Assembly (NCBI RefSeq): GCF_022458985.1
Contig: NC_061773.1
Coordinates: forward strand, 4,284,001-4,348,000
Reading direction: 5' to 3'
Source of the DNA: Mugil cephalus
Taxonomy: Eukaryota > Chordata > Actinopteri > Mugiliformes > Mugilidae
DNA: 64,000 nt
Part shown: positions 1 through 12,390 of the stretch, piece after piece
Numbering within the stretch: the stretch's first letter is position 1
Layout: each line of letters begins with the position of its first letter
Position numbers and translations under genes: made by a program
Notes under the pieces: model-generated
The model's database searches: none
Seen by the model: the letters and a program-made list of their open reading frames with translations, nothing else
What the model was told of the DNA's origin: nothing

Positions 1-2179
1 GTAGGTGACTGTAATAATCACAGGGACTGATTAAGGAACAAGTCAGGGCATTTAAACCAGACTGATCACTGGAGCAGATACATGCAGTGTTTAACTAAGA
101 TTCTGTATTTATGTGCACGTTTATCACTGACACTGAGAACTATCCGATACACAACTGAATTGCTTATATGTGGTATATGTTGGCCTTGTATTTGGTTTAA
201 ATTTGTGAAGTGTGTACATGATGGAGTCATCACTGAGAGCTATTGTTAACAGTTGGAGGATGTTATGCACAAATTATGAGGTGTTAAATTGCAACATTGT
301 CCATTAAGTATGAGAACGGACCCTCAGTATTAGTTATGGGAAGTTGAATATGTGCCTCTAAGTTTGCTGCTTTTCTGTCTCACAAGTACTCTGAATTTCT
401 TTGAGGCTGAGACTTGTTTGCACGGATTTGTAACTGACACAGTTTATGTTTATGTGTATATATATAATATTGTTGCAGTTCTAGTGTAATTCATCCCTTG
501 TTAGCGCACAGGAACACAAGGAGACACGACAAGAAGACATATATATGCCAAACCGCTTTCCTGCATGTGACACTGTATTTCCTGAAAGATCGTTTTTCTC
601 TGAAACAGAAAAAGAAGATGTGCTGTTAGGACAGTAGGCCGCGCAGATGCTGCAGCCTGCATTGCTATGCAGAATCTATATATAGTCCAGGAAAACAATA
701 AATACAGAAAGTTGAGGCTGGTATTTATTCGTTTCGTCATGGACAACGCCAGGAAAGCTTTTCTAGAGCCGTGGAAAGCGTGCCTTTACTGTAACTGTTA
801 ACTGCTCCACACAAACACACTCTCGGCATCGGCCGAGGTCATCTGAGCTGTGTGTTGATTTTTCGATTTATTTATTTATTTATTTATTTTCCATCAGGAT
901 TACTGGTTGGGTGAACCCATGTGTAGCCTCTCAGCACTGGCTGGGTGCTGCAGCTGCTGATTGATATTACGTGTCTTGTGTACTGTGGCGTGGGACTGAA
1001 TGACAAGACAGAAAAAAAGCAGCACTGGGGGTTTTGCAGTTAATGCACACAGGATTATGAAGAAATGTGAATGGCTGTGCGTGGATTATTGCATCATGAG
1101 CTCATGGAGACATGCACTGAGGAGGAAATCTGTTGGGGGGGGCAGTCTTTTATTTTAATTTTTAAGGAAAGCAAGAAAATAACTGCACACATCTTATATA
1201 TGAATATGTAACTTTCTTTCCACAAGCAGGGGCTCTCTGATGGGTTGTTGCATCTTTAAGATATTTGTGGGCAATCAGCTTGTTTTAGGCTGATGTCAGC
1301 ACTGTGATGCTGAAGTGAAGAAGGCTCGTGCACATTCCTGCTGATGTCACGTGAAACATTGAGAAAGTTCATTCAGCTCTGGTGTTGCACTGTTTCCTTT
1401 AACCTGAAACTATAGCCAGACCCAGTCACAGGGAATCAACTGTGGAAGACTGTGATATCGTTTTTTCTCTTCAAATGCCCCTAAAGCTTTGCAGTTTTCC
1501 GATTCAGCTGGAGGGCAGATGTTTTTAATGGAGGAATGGTTCACTCAATAAGTAATAAGCCTACATAGGAGCGCGCACTGTGGATCAGGAGGACACATGA
1601 GGGCACTTCATCCAAAGCATCATGTTCACTTCCTCCATTACGTCTGGGCCGAACCAACCACTCCCTGAAAGAGGGGTGAAGGGATGGATGTGGCTGCGAG
1701 GCTTCGGAGGATTAGAGGATTTACAGGGAAAAAAAGCTTCGCTAAAGTTAAGCTTCGCGAAAACAGGGAAATTAAATAGAACAATTTGCAGGATTGGGAA
1801 TTTTTTGAAACCAAAATAGATTGAATGAGACGTACAGAGCAGGGATGAGGGTATTTTTGAGTTATATCCCTGCTGAGTTAAAACATACACAGGTGTGACA
1901 AATGGTCTCCTGTCTTTGCCATGGCACCCTGTGTGGCTCTGCTGACACATAGCCCAGTGTTACAATCCATTGTCTTATTACAGGCTCAACCAAGCACTAA
2001 ATGGAGGAATAATTGTGTCAGCAACTGTGTGAAGTGTTATTTAAGGAAAAGGAAGCTCTAATAATTACTGTACATCAAGGGAGAACATTGCATGTAATGT
2101 AAAATGTGGATTCTCAGCAGGATTTTTGTCTGTGAAACATATTTTTTAATTCAGTCTTTTTGTTTTTTTTCCGATGCAG
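1..2179. other. non-coding upstream or intronic sequence of slc6a17
   Basis: I see no supportable coding exon here. The open frames are short, lack splice context and match no family I recognise. A (TTTA)n run sits at about 866-890. The stretch ends at a good acceptor (T-rich tract then AG at 2178-2179) that leads into the 5' UTR of slc6a17. It is therefore most simply an intron or the upstream region of that gene. I could not identify the true first exon or promoter. Confidence 0.5.
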
Positions 2180-2354
2180 GACTGAGGCCAAGAACTGAAA
2201 CCCAACCTCAACGTCGTTCTTACGGCTGCATCCGTTCATCTCTTCTCCACCCTTTGCTTCTTCCACTTCTCTCTGTTCCTGCCCTCATCTCTCGCTATCT
2301 CTCTCTTTCTTTCTCTCTCCACCCCCACCCCCCTCCCGGCCCTCAGCCTCCCTG
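2180..2354 (+). other. slc6a17: probable 5' UTR part of slc6a17 first coding exon
   Basis: The run of T with a pyrimidine-rich stretch ending in GATGCAG at 2179 looks like a 3' splice site. From there the sequence is pyrimidine-rich (CTCTCT and CCCC stretches) with no intervening splice signal until the ATG at 2355. The 5' UTR is therefore probably split, with its upstream exon outside or unrecognised in 1-2179. This is inference from splice signals only. Confidence 0.45.
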
Positions 2355-5300
2355 ATGCCTAAGAACAGCAAGGTGACACAGCGCGAGCAGAGCAATGAGC
2401 CCGTCACAGAGTCGGTGGCTGACCTGCTCGCCAACGAGGAGCCCCTCGACTACAAGAACAGCTCCCTGAATGTTGGCGCGGCCGCCGGAAAGAAAGTCCC
2501 ACAGATTGAGGTCCCCGAGAACGATGGGCGACCGGCCTGGAACAGCAAACTGCAGTACATCCTGGCCCAGGTGGGCTTCTCTGTGGGCCTGGGGAACGTG
2601 TGGCGCTTCCCTTACCTGTGCCAAAAGAATGGAGGAGGTGAGTTGGAAGTTATACGCACAGAATTAATTGGATAAATTGCTTTTAATGCTTATTTTCAGT
2701 AACTGGTAACAGTATATGAAGTTTAGGAAGATTAATTGTTCTATTTCGACTTTCGTTAGAGTAGCTAGAATATCAGTCTAACACAGAGTGAAGGATTATG
2801 GGAATTCAGATTGTGTGGAAGCTGTAGAGACAGAGGGCGGCTCCCAGTGTACTTTGGGTTCTTGTGGACTTGAGAAACGTCATCAGTTTCTGCCTGAATA
2901 TTGCTCCAAGTCAAAGTACACATCTGACCGAGTACGATCCAAGGACGTCTCCTGTTTTATCGAGGACGCACCAGGGGGTAACTTGTGTGGACTCTGAACA
3001 AGCAGGAGTCCCAGAATGCACTCCCAATGTCCTCCAGAGTCTGTGCTTTAGAGCCGAACTTGTCAAGTCTGAACTATCACATGTGGATACGGAAAGCTAG
3101 AACGAGCACAGACAATTAAGACAGTTAATGAGTAGTGATATGTTATAGAACTTTGAGCTTTGGTTGGGACAAAGCGGCCTCGATGGAGAAAGTGTCCAGT
3201 TATCGAGGGCAGAGGACTGGTGACTGTCAGACTCATTCAGGTTTAGCCATCAATGAGATCAAACAGTTTTAGAAGCTTTCATAAAAACTGAGAGCAGCTA
3301 CACAGCAATCACTTACAATAGTTTAGTTTTATATGCAGTATCTATTGTAAGCCACTTTACACACTTTACAGTATAACTCATGTGAGCTGCTGTATAAGAC
3401 AGCGGCATCCAGCAGTTAATACAGCAGATGGAGTAGGAAATGTCAATAACACATGATTATTTATCCACTTACAGACAATATCATGATGCGTCATTTTATT
3501 CATCTGCTTCTGTAACTACCCACATGAATGAGTTTTGAGGTTTTCTATGAGCCGTGTTGTGTGGAGATGCAGAGGAGCCAAAGAACTGTTCAGTCATCCA
3601 CCTTCAGAGGCTGAGAGACCATCCTGAATCACTTCAAGATCACATTTTAATTTATAGCAAAGCAAAGTACGAGACACGTACAAGGAGTGCATCTTAGTTT
3701 ATGGTGTTTCATGATGACAGTAAACGTAGTAAGAAGTAAAAGTCCGTTACATAAACCCTATGGTTTTGCTACAGAGATGCCAGCAGAGCAGATGTATTGT
3801 TCAGAAAGCGTTCAAGCCTAATTATAGCTGCACTATTGATTACTACGGAGCGGCAGGGCAGGCCGGGCTCAACTGATACTCTGGTAAACAGAGAGGAGCT
3901 TTATAAAAAATGAATGTAAGAACATAGTGACGAGGTTTTATTTTTGTCTCGGGTGCTTGTATGTAATCGGAGGCTTACACAGAGTAAACCTGTGTGAAAA
4001 ACACCTCGCCATCGCGGACTGACAGTCGCTCTGTTAAAATACAGTCCAGATCTGATTTACACTTACATGCACGCAGGATTTATGGCCCACAGGCAGGATT
4101 TACTAACAGCAGTCTCACTGTCCCACTAGTCAGGATGTGTGACCTGGAGAGCAGCTATTTCTCATTGTGTAATTTGCTGTCTGGCAGCCAATTACAGACA
4201 CATTAAAGGTCCGTGTTGTTTGAGAGCCTTCGCCTCTCTCGTCTCCTCTCTCCCCTCCATCACACCTCTCTTCTCTTTCAGCATCCTCCGTTATTATTCC
4301 TCCGTTATCACGTCTTAATGCCCAGGACTCCGTCATATATCATATATCAGGTGGCACCGGTTTAAATGATGGAGCAGACTGAAGAGACTGGCAAAGGCCC
4401 AGAGCTGCTCACTACATTTAACTTCCTCCTTCTTGATTTAGCCTCTCTCCTCCCCTCATCACTCTGCCTCATTACTCCCCCCCACCACTATGAAATGTGT
4501 GTGCCACTGGATGTAATTCCTACTTTGATGTATTAATAGTACATGTTCTCCTGCTATAAGTCTTTATATCCGGGATGATGATGATGGTGATGATGATGAT
4601 GCACCCTACGCACGTAAAACACAGTTGCATGCTGATCACTCCTACTTCCTGGATTATGCCGTGAATTTAAGCTTCCATCAAAATTAAACGAAATTTCAAC
4701 AGATTTTGTCAAGTTAAGAGTTAAGTTATGGAAAGATTTATGTCCATTAAAATATTTTTCTTGTTTTCATAAAATGACCACAAACATGGCAACCCATAAT
4801 GCAGAACTATTTATTATCAGATTTGTGGCGATTCACCTGTGATTGCATTTCAATTCAAATTTACACCAATCAGGCATAACTTAAGACCACCTTCCTAATA
4901 TTGTGTAGGTCTCTCTTGTGCAGCTGTGACTCATCAGAGAATGGACATGGGTCTTTTGAGGGTGTCCTGTGGTGCCTGGTAACACAATGTTGTTAGTGGG
5001 GGTCTGTGGGTCCTATGGGTTGAGGGGAGGGGCCTCTGTGGATCATCCTACAGATACTTGATCAGTTTGAGATCTGGTGAATTTGGAGGCCAGGTCAACA
5101 CCCTGTGCTGTTCTTCATGTTTTTTTTTTTGTTTGTTTGTTTGTTTTTTGACTTAAAGTGTTAGTTCTCCTGTCAGCGGTCATAATGTTGTGGCTCATCT
5201 GTGTATATAAAGGTATCTGTGGCAATTTGAACAGCACTGTACACCCATCACACATTTACAAATGCCTCCGCCCACAACTAAAGATAATGTTTATTCTGTA

Positions 5301-5871
5301 TATATTTCAATCACATTGTTCATTCACAACACAGTTTAATCTTTTACCTACAATTAGCTGAGAAAAACAAACTCGACAACAGTACCCACTCATTGTATAG
5401 TTACCTTTTGTACTTACAGTCATCCTGCGTAGTTGTAGACATCAGAGGCTGTCTATGTTCACTACACACTTTAGTGATATACTCCTTTTGTATTCTGTGT
5501 TGTGATATGTTGTAGTAGAAGTAGTCAGAGTAGTAAAAGTGTCACATTTGCCATAAAATGCTTCTTCTTTTTTTTTCAGGTGCTTATCTGGTTCCTTACT
5601 TCATCCTCCTCCTCATCATCGGCATCCCTCTGTTCTTCCTGGAGCTGGCGGTGGGTCAGAAGATCCGACGTGGGAGCATCGGGGTCTGGAACTACGTCTG
5701 CCCCCGTCTGGGCGGGATAGGGATGTCCAGTCTGATGGTAAGAGAGGGGTATTCTGAATATTCACGCCTGGAACAACTGTCACTGAATGAGTTTTCTTTA
5801 AAACCAACGCGGGCCCTTAGCCCACTCCTTAGCCCACTCTGATAAGAGACAGGGAGGTTGTGATGTGGGAA

Positions 5872-5928
<57 letters not shown>

Positions 5929-6214
5929 GGGGGCACTGACGTGTGTGAGAGTGAGAGGTAGCCCTTCTTTATAGTCGCTCAGCTGGTGGAGAAATAGCTA
6001 AAAATACCCCATAGAAGATCACAGTTGAAAAGAGAGCACTTTAATTATTCATGCTTTCCTCAGCCCTATTTAGCTTGTGAGCGTCCTTGCTGGCAAGACC
6101 ACTCAGAAAACTGACAGCGGTGGAGGGGGGGACATGCACAAAGCACGGCGTCTCATTTCCATAGTTTTCACACTCTGTGCAGAGTCTAGCTGTGAAACTG
6201 ACATAATACATTTA

Positions 6215-6281
<67 letters not shown>

Positions 6282-9200
6282 TCCATGCAGGTGTGTGGCT
6301 TTGTGGGCCTCTACTACAATGTGATCATTGGCTGGAGCATCTTCTACTTCTTCCAGTCCTTCCAGTATCCTCTGCCATGGAGCGACTGTCCGATCATAAA
6401 GAACGGGACCCTCGCCAGTGAGTGATATTTGCAAACAATAAAGAAACCAAGTGCCTCATGAACACAAATGAAATGCTTTAGACTGAGTTTTTCCCATGTC
6501 CAAAGATGTACGGATTGGCTAGGAGTCATACATTTTTTAACTGAGCGTCTTCGGTAGGAATTAAATAATGGCTTCAGGGCACATTATCGTTCACATTATT
6601 AAATAAATAAATAAATAAATAGATAAACTGCAGAAACCTTAAACTATATAATGAGAATATACACATTTTACAAATTCACCAACTAGCCGGCAAAACAGTA
6701 GAAATCTTCAGTTCTGAAATATTTTTCAAGAACTCTTTTCTTTTTTGTATTTGACTTCAGTGGCAAAGGACCTTCATGGATAATGTTACACAGTGTCTGT
6801 CTGGGACTGTCTTTCACTCCCTTGAAATGATCCCACACCCTGAATTTCCTGCCAAACCAATTAACAGCAGGGTCCAAAGACCCAGCATGTTTGGTCAGCC
6901 CTGGTGATGAAATGAAAACATTAAATCCTAAAATAAAATGAAATGAAATCAATTAATACATAGAGAATGCCAAAATGCTGATGCAAACCAAGACCATCAG
7001 AATTCATGTGAGAGCATGTAAACATTGGCAGACTGGGATTTAACATCTGCTGATGAGAATGTCATTAGTTTTGCAGAGAACTCAGTCTCATGGTGGTGGC
7101 AAAGGAAAAGTCAGCAGGATTCAACTTCACGAATGCTGCTACAAGATCTCATGACTCATGTCACAAATCTACAACAATCTGTTATTTAGATTTGAAACTG
7201 TGAATACTGGGGCACATGTAAAATCACTGGGTAGCTAGTTCTTCTTGACCTACTGGGACCATCCTACAGGAATAGAAGATTTTGATTATAGCTACAGGCT
7301 ATTAAGTGCATCACATCCCTGTAGATAAATGCTTAAAACCAATATCAAGAGTCACTTTAACATCCAGGATTATGTTTAAACAACTCCCACTTGTTTTACT
7401 GGTTAGGCTGAACACAGGAGATGTACTATACACCCAACACACCTGAGCACATCAGACAACTTGTCTTTGCTGACTTGTGAATTCCTGATACTACCTCACC
7501 GACATAATCCAATCCAATCAAAATCCTTTTGATTCAGTTAGTGGTGATAATAGCACTCAGAGAAACATTCAGCATGTGTATGACTCAGCAAGGCTGACAC
7601 TGCTGGCAGAGAGACGGGGAGCAGAATGAAGGACGTTCACCATGAAGGACAGTAGCAGAATGTGAAATGTTTGACTGTTGATACCGACGTGAATCGAACG
7701 ATGAGCAGACAACACTGTCAACGAAAACAATAAACTTTATATTTAGCAGAGGAAACTGTCAGTTCACATGTAGGAATCTTTCTCTGTACCTGTGTATCGT
7801 TATCAGCCAGTGTTGGCTGTGTTTGTCTCTGCATGGATAAATCTGCACCATCCTGCAATATGATGAAGAGACTCTGATCTCAGCCACACATCTCGTATAT
7901 CATTTCTCCAAGGTAACAAGGGAAAATATTGTGTGTGCACAAAAAAAAGCGGATTGGAGGTTTGTGCGTTGCATATTAAGCGCACAGATGACCTTGTGTG
8001 GCTCACTTATGTCTGAGATGTGTGAACAGACGAGACGCTGACCCCGTGCAAACATTCTCTGCCTGTTGTGGCCCCTCGATGCAACTCGCCCTATTTATTT
8101 TCATGCATGCTCATTATCGCAAAGAAATAAACTTCCGCTTTCTCCCGTGGTGCAGTTGTGGAGCCGGAGTGCGAGAAAAGCTCTGCTACGACTTACTTCT
8201 GGTACCGGCAGACTCTGAACACGACCAGCACCATCGCAGAGAGCGGAGGGCTCAACATCAAGATGACCCTGTCTCTGCTGGTGGCCTGGATCATCGTCTG
8301 CCTCGCCGTCATTAAAGGAATCGCCTCCTCTGGGAAGGTGCGGGAGCTGAAATGATGGTTACGAGAAAAATATGAAGGCTTAGCCTACTTGAAGGGATTA
8401 TTTTCTCGTTCTCTTTCACAGGTGATGTACTTCAGCTCTCTTTTCCCCTATGTGGTGCTGTTCTGTTTCCTGGTCAGGGGTTTAATGCTGAAAGGGTCAG
8501 TAGATGGCATCGCTCATATGTTCACTCCCAAGGTAAGACTGAGAGTGTGTTAAATATATTTCATCATCCTTGCTTAGTAAACCCACCCCCCTTTTCTGCG
8601 GCTCTTCTCAGTTGGAGAAGATGCTGGAGCCTCAGGTGTGGAGGGAGGCAGCCACTCAGGTCTTCTTCGCCCTCGGTCTGGGGTTTGGAGGAGTCATAGC
8701 CTTCTCCAGCTACAACAAGATCGACAACAACTGTCACTTTGACGCTGTGCTCGTCTCTTTCATCAACTTCATCACCTCCATTCTGGCCACACTGGTGGTG
8801 TTCGCCGTGCTGGGATTCAAGGCCAACATCATGAATGAGAAGTGTGTCGTTGAGTAAGTTCAACATCTGCATTTTAATCTGACGTTCAGTGACGTTCAGA
8901 GCGTTTAAAGTGATCTATGAGGGACCTAAAACGAGTGTACTTAGGAGTATGTGTTCATTAGATTGACTTCCACCTGGAGTTGCTGTAAAGTTGTGTCATC
9001 TTTATCCCGTCACTTTTGAAGCGTGAAGTTTCTAAATCTAAATTATATTTCTGCCTCCATTTCAATAAAAAAAATCAATTAAATGGACATTTAAACAAGC
9101 TTTGGGCACAGCTAAATGTCAACGTTGGCTTATTCACTGAGACAGGGCTAACATGCTGATGTGTGGGTCAGCAATGCTGCAGATTTCACTGAGTGCATTC

Positions 9201-12200
9201 AATTCTTCTCATATTCCACCACATAGTAAATTTTACCAGTCTCTACATCAGCAAAACGTCCCCACTTCCACTCTGGACTGGTCGGATGGTTTTTCTTTGC
9301 TGATCCATAAGCCTCAAACGTCAAAGTTTAATCTCACAAAAACAGATTCATGGAAATCCAAGATACTATTCAGTTATTTTTTTGCAAACCAATTCAAATT
9401 TTATTCACTGTTTGGTCAGTAATTAAATATACAAATGAAGCTTCCAGGCTCAAGAGGCTCACTGCCTCTTTGTGCTCTAGTCTGTATAAATGCTGCTGTT
9501 CCTGCCTTGGACAGATCCAGTCAGGTGTATATTGTATTTTAGAAGACTTGTACGTCCAGGAACGTTTCCTGCTGTAGCATGAATTATAAGTATATTAGGA
9601 CTTGAATTGTCCTGGAAGTCTTTTTCTAAACTATACACTTCTTGGTCTAAACAAAGTCCTCCCTCAGCTTTCGACACACTCTCTTTATGGTTTCCATATT
9701 TATGCAGCTTGAACACCTGCATACGGCAGGATTTATGTTTGGACGACACCTGAAGTAAATGTGCTGTTATTTTAAAGTTCCTGGAGGTTTTATCGCTTTT
9801 TTGCAACACATTGATTAAACAGTAGTAAGAAATTAAAAAAACAGCACACTGACATTGCTGATAGCAGAAAAAGATTCAATCATTTGATTAAGTCACTAAT
9901 CAAACATACAAAACCTTAGACACTCAGTAGCTGAATAATTAGTTTGAAGTTTAATAGCATAACATAGCTTTGCTTGTGTTCAGGTTGACGTCTGTTTAAA
10001 TCTATATAAATGTCAATCTGACTCTGTTCACTTTCATAGAAATGCAGAAAAGATTGTGGGATACCTCAACTCTGCCGTCCTGAGTCATGACCTAATTCCT
10101 CCACACATCAACTTTTCTCATCTCACTACGTCAGACTACGCTGAGATGTACGGGGTCATCAAAACAGTGAAAGAGGGCAGCTTTGCCCAGTTAGGTCTGG
10201 AGCCTTGCCTCCTGGAGGACGAGCTCAACAAGGTTTGTCTGTGGCACACGGTCACACAGCTCAGTCCAGAGTATGTGTGTGTGTTTGACGCCTCTGACTG
10301 TCTCTCTGCAGGCGGTCCAAGGCACTGGCCTGGCCTTCATCGCCTTCACAGAAGCCATGACTCATTTCCCGGCATCCCCGTTCTGGTCAGTCATGTTCTT
10401 CTTCATGCTCATCAACCTGGGCCTGGGCAGCATGATTGGCACCATGACGGGCATCACCACACCCGTCCTCGACACGTACAAAGTCCAGAAGGAGCTTTTC
10501 ACAGGTATGTCCCACCACCACCACCACCACCACCACCTCCCCACTGACCCCCATAGCCAGGACTATTAGTAGTTGAAACTCCTTACTCGGCACTTAAAAA
10601 GGATTAAAGTACATCTGGGAATGCACTGCATTAGGCTTTGTAATATTGGTCTGACTGTGCTGAATGCTAAACAGTAACAGGAAATAAAACCACTTAGTGG
10701 CAAATGAAACTTTCTCATCTTTTCCTCTGAATGACCTCTAGACTTTCTTCTTCGCTGTGCTTGTTTCAGTGTGTTGCTGCATCGTGGCTTTCCTCTGTGG
10801 CCTGCTGTTTGTTCAGCGCTCAGGAAATTACTTTGTCACCATGTTCGATGACTATTCAGCTGGTCTGCCTCTCACTGTCGTGGTGATCCTGGAAAATCTG
10901 TCGGTCGCTTGGGTGTACGGCACTAAAAGGTAAGACTGGCTGGAGGTTAGCGTGTATGCGTCGACTGATCATTGAAAGGAAACTATTCACTGGAGCAGAC
11001 AACTCTTGTCTCTCTGTAAAGTTGTATTATTCCTACTGTAATGTTTTTGTGCGCTTTGTATTTGTCAGGTTCATGCAGGACCTGGAGGACATGTTGGGTT
11101 TCCGACCGTGCATTTTGTATTTCTACCTGTGGAAGTACGTCTCTCCTCTCTGTCTCATCGTTCTCATCTCAGCTACTGTCATAGAGATGGCCATCAGCCC
11201 GCCAGGATACAACGCCTGGGTCCAAGAGCTGGTCAGTCTGTATGGATGCTTACACCAATCAGGCATAACATTATGACCACCTTCCTAAGATTGTGTAGGT
11301 CAACAAAACAGTTGTGATCATCAGAGAATGGACATGGGTCTTCTGAGTGTGTCCTGTGGTGTCTGGTAACAGGATGTTGTTAGTGGGGGTCTTTGGGTCC
11401 TATGGGTTGAGGGGAGGGGCCTCTGTGGATCATCCCACAGATACTTGATCAGTTAGGGGTCTAGTGAATTTGGAGGCCAGGTCAACACCAGAAAAATATC
11501 ACCCATATTGTCACAAGATGATCAATGTTTTTTAATTTTCCTGTCACTGGTCATAATGTTATGCTTGATTCATGTTTATTAAACACTTTGTAGATACTTT
11601 AGTAGTTCCCAGTGCATTGACTTTATTAGATTGGTCTTAGTAAAAGTTACTGTCCTGTGTTGTTAAAATTGCAAAGCACGCAAAAATAATTGTGGATGAG
11701 CTATATAAATAAGAATTCATTATCTTTTTCATTACAGCCACAGAGAGCTTTGGCTTTTCATTATATTATCATTTAAACAAGTCCTTGTGTTCATGTCTGT
11801 GGTTATGTTAGTGTCTCCATGTACGCCAGCATGAAGTGCACCAATCCATTCCACCAGATTAAGATTACACAGGTTTCAATGTGATGCGTCTCTTCATCTG
11901 GGGTACATTGTTCTGAAAAAAAAAAAAGATTCCTTTGTATTTGTTTTGAAGTTGCACATCTTGACTTAACCTTTCTCTTCAGGCTCAGGAGCGTTTCCAG
12001 AGCTACCCTCCCTGGGCTCTGGGCATGTGCTTTTCCCTCATCGCAGTCGCCATGCTTCCTCTCCCCGTTGTCTTCATCGCCCGCCACTTTAACCTGATGT
12101 CAGACGGCTCCAATAAACTGTCTGTGTCCTATCGTAAAACTATGATGAAAGATATATCCAATCTTGAGGAGCAGGAAGAGGTCAGGTCCATCCTTGGCGC

Positions 12201-12390
12201 CAAGCCTGGTGAGGCGCCGTCATCAGTGGCGGCACGTAGACCCTTCCTGGCTCCTGGAGGGAATAAACCCACGGACCCCAACTCCCTGTCCCCAAACATC
12301 TGCTATGGCACAAGCTACCAAAACGCAGCCATTAGCCCCACCACTCCGACTACACCGACCACGCCCGTAACACCAGAGTCTGACTCTTGA
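2355..12390 (+). CDS. slc6a17: sodium-dependent neutral amino acid transporter SLC6A17 (NTT4/XT1)
   Basis: Synaptic-vesicle transporter of the Na+-coupled SLC6 (LeuT-fold) family that loads neutral amino acids such as proline, glycine and leucine. Coding exons: 2355-2637, 5580-5737, 6291-6417, 8156-8337, 8422-8532, 8612-8853, 10040-10232, 10312-10504, 10770-10929, 11069-11231, 11983-12390. All have GT-AG borders with agreeing phase, and they sum to 2220 nt (739 aa; the human protein is about 727). The start [11 protein letters not shown] and the TM1 motif [20 protein letters not shown] are diagnostic for NTT4. The large extracellular loop 4 typical of the amino-acid branch (exons 6-7, with an NFS glycosylation sequon) is present, as is NGT in loop 2. 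The cytosolic tail, rich in threonine and proline, diverges from mammals. No frameshift or missing exon was found. SLC6A15 and SLC6A16 are the nearest alternatives, but the N-terminus favours SLC6A17. Confidence 0.96.
4863..5208 (+). mobile_element. short inverted-terminus DNA element, copy A
   Basis: In slc6a17 intron 1. It starts ACACCAATCAGGCATAAC and ends with the approximate reverse complement (GGTCATAATGTTGTGGCTCA followed by CTGTGTAT). It is one of five similar copies in this window, in the same orientation as copies B and C. No intact reading frame remains. The termini and size suggest a non-autonomous DNA transposon; the superfamily is not assigned. Confidence 0.75.
5871..5928. repeat. 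(ATCT)n microsatellite
   Basis: About 14 perfect ATCT units lie in slc6a17 intron 2, about 130 bases after the donor at 5738. Confidence 0.95.
6219..6280 (+). repeat. (TG)31 tract at the 3' splice site of slc6a17 coding exon 3
   Basis: Thirty-one uninterrupted TG units end ten bases before the exon at 6291 and are followed by ATCCATGCAG. The tract occupies the place normally held by the polypyrimidine tract. In RNA this is a long UG repeat, the preferred target of TDP-43-type proteins. Confidence 0.95.
10511..10538. repeat. (CCA)n trinucleotide run in intron
   Basis: A CCACCACC run starts six bases after the slc6a17 donor at 10505. It reads as polyhistidine in one frame, but it lies outside the spliced coding sequence. 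Confidence 0.85.
11252..11573 (+). mobile_element. short inverted-terminus DNA element, copy B
   Basis: Same family and orientation as copy A, with a start of ACACCAATCAGGCATAACAT and an end of GGTCATAATGTTATGCTTGATTC. It begins only 20 bases after the donor of slc6a17 exon 10 (GTCAGT at 11232). The donor is not disrupted, but the insertion sits unusually close to an exon. Confidence 0.75.

Noticed and set aside
6186-6434. Minus-strand open frame with (TH)n repeats
   Set aside because: It is the TG microsatellite and the shadow of slc6a17 exon 3.
10273-10569. Open frame with a polyhistidine run after slc6a17 exon 8
   Set aside because: The His run comes from a CCA repeat past the GT donor at 10505, so it is intronic.
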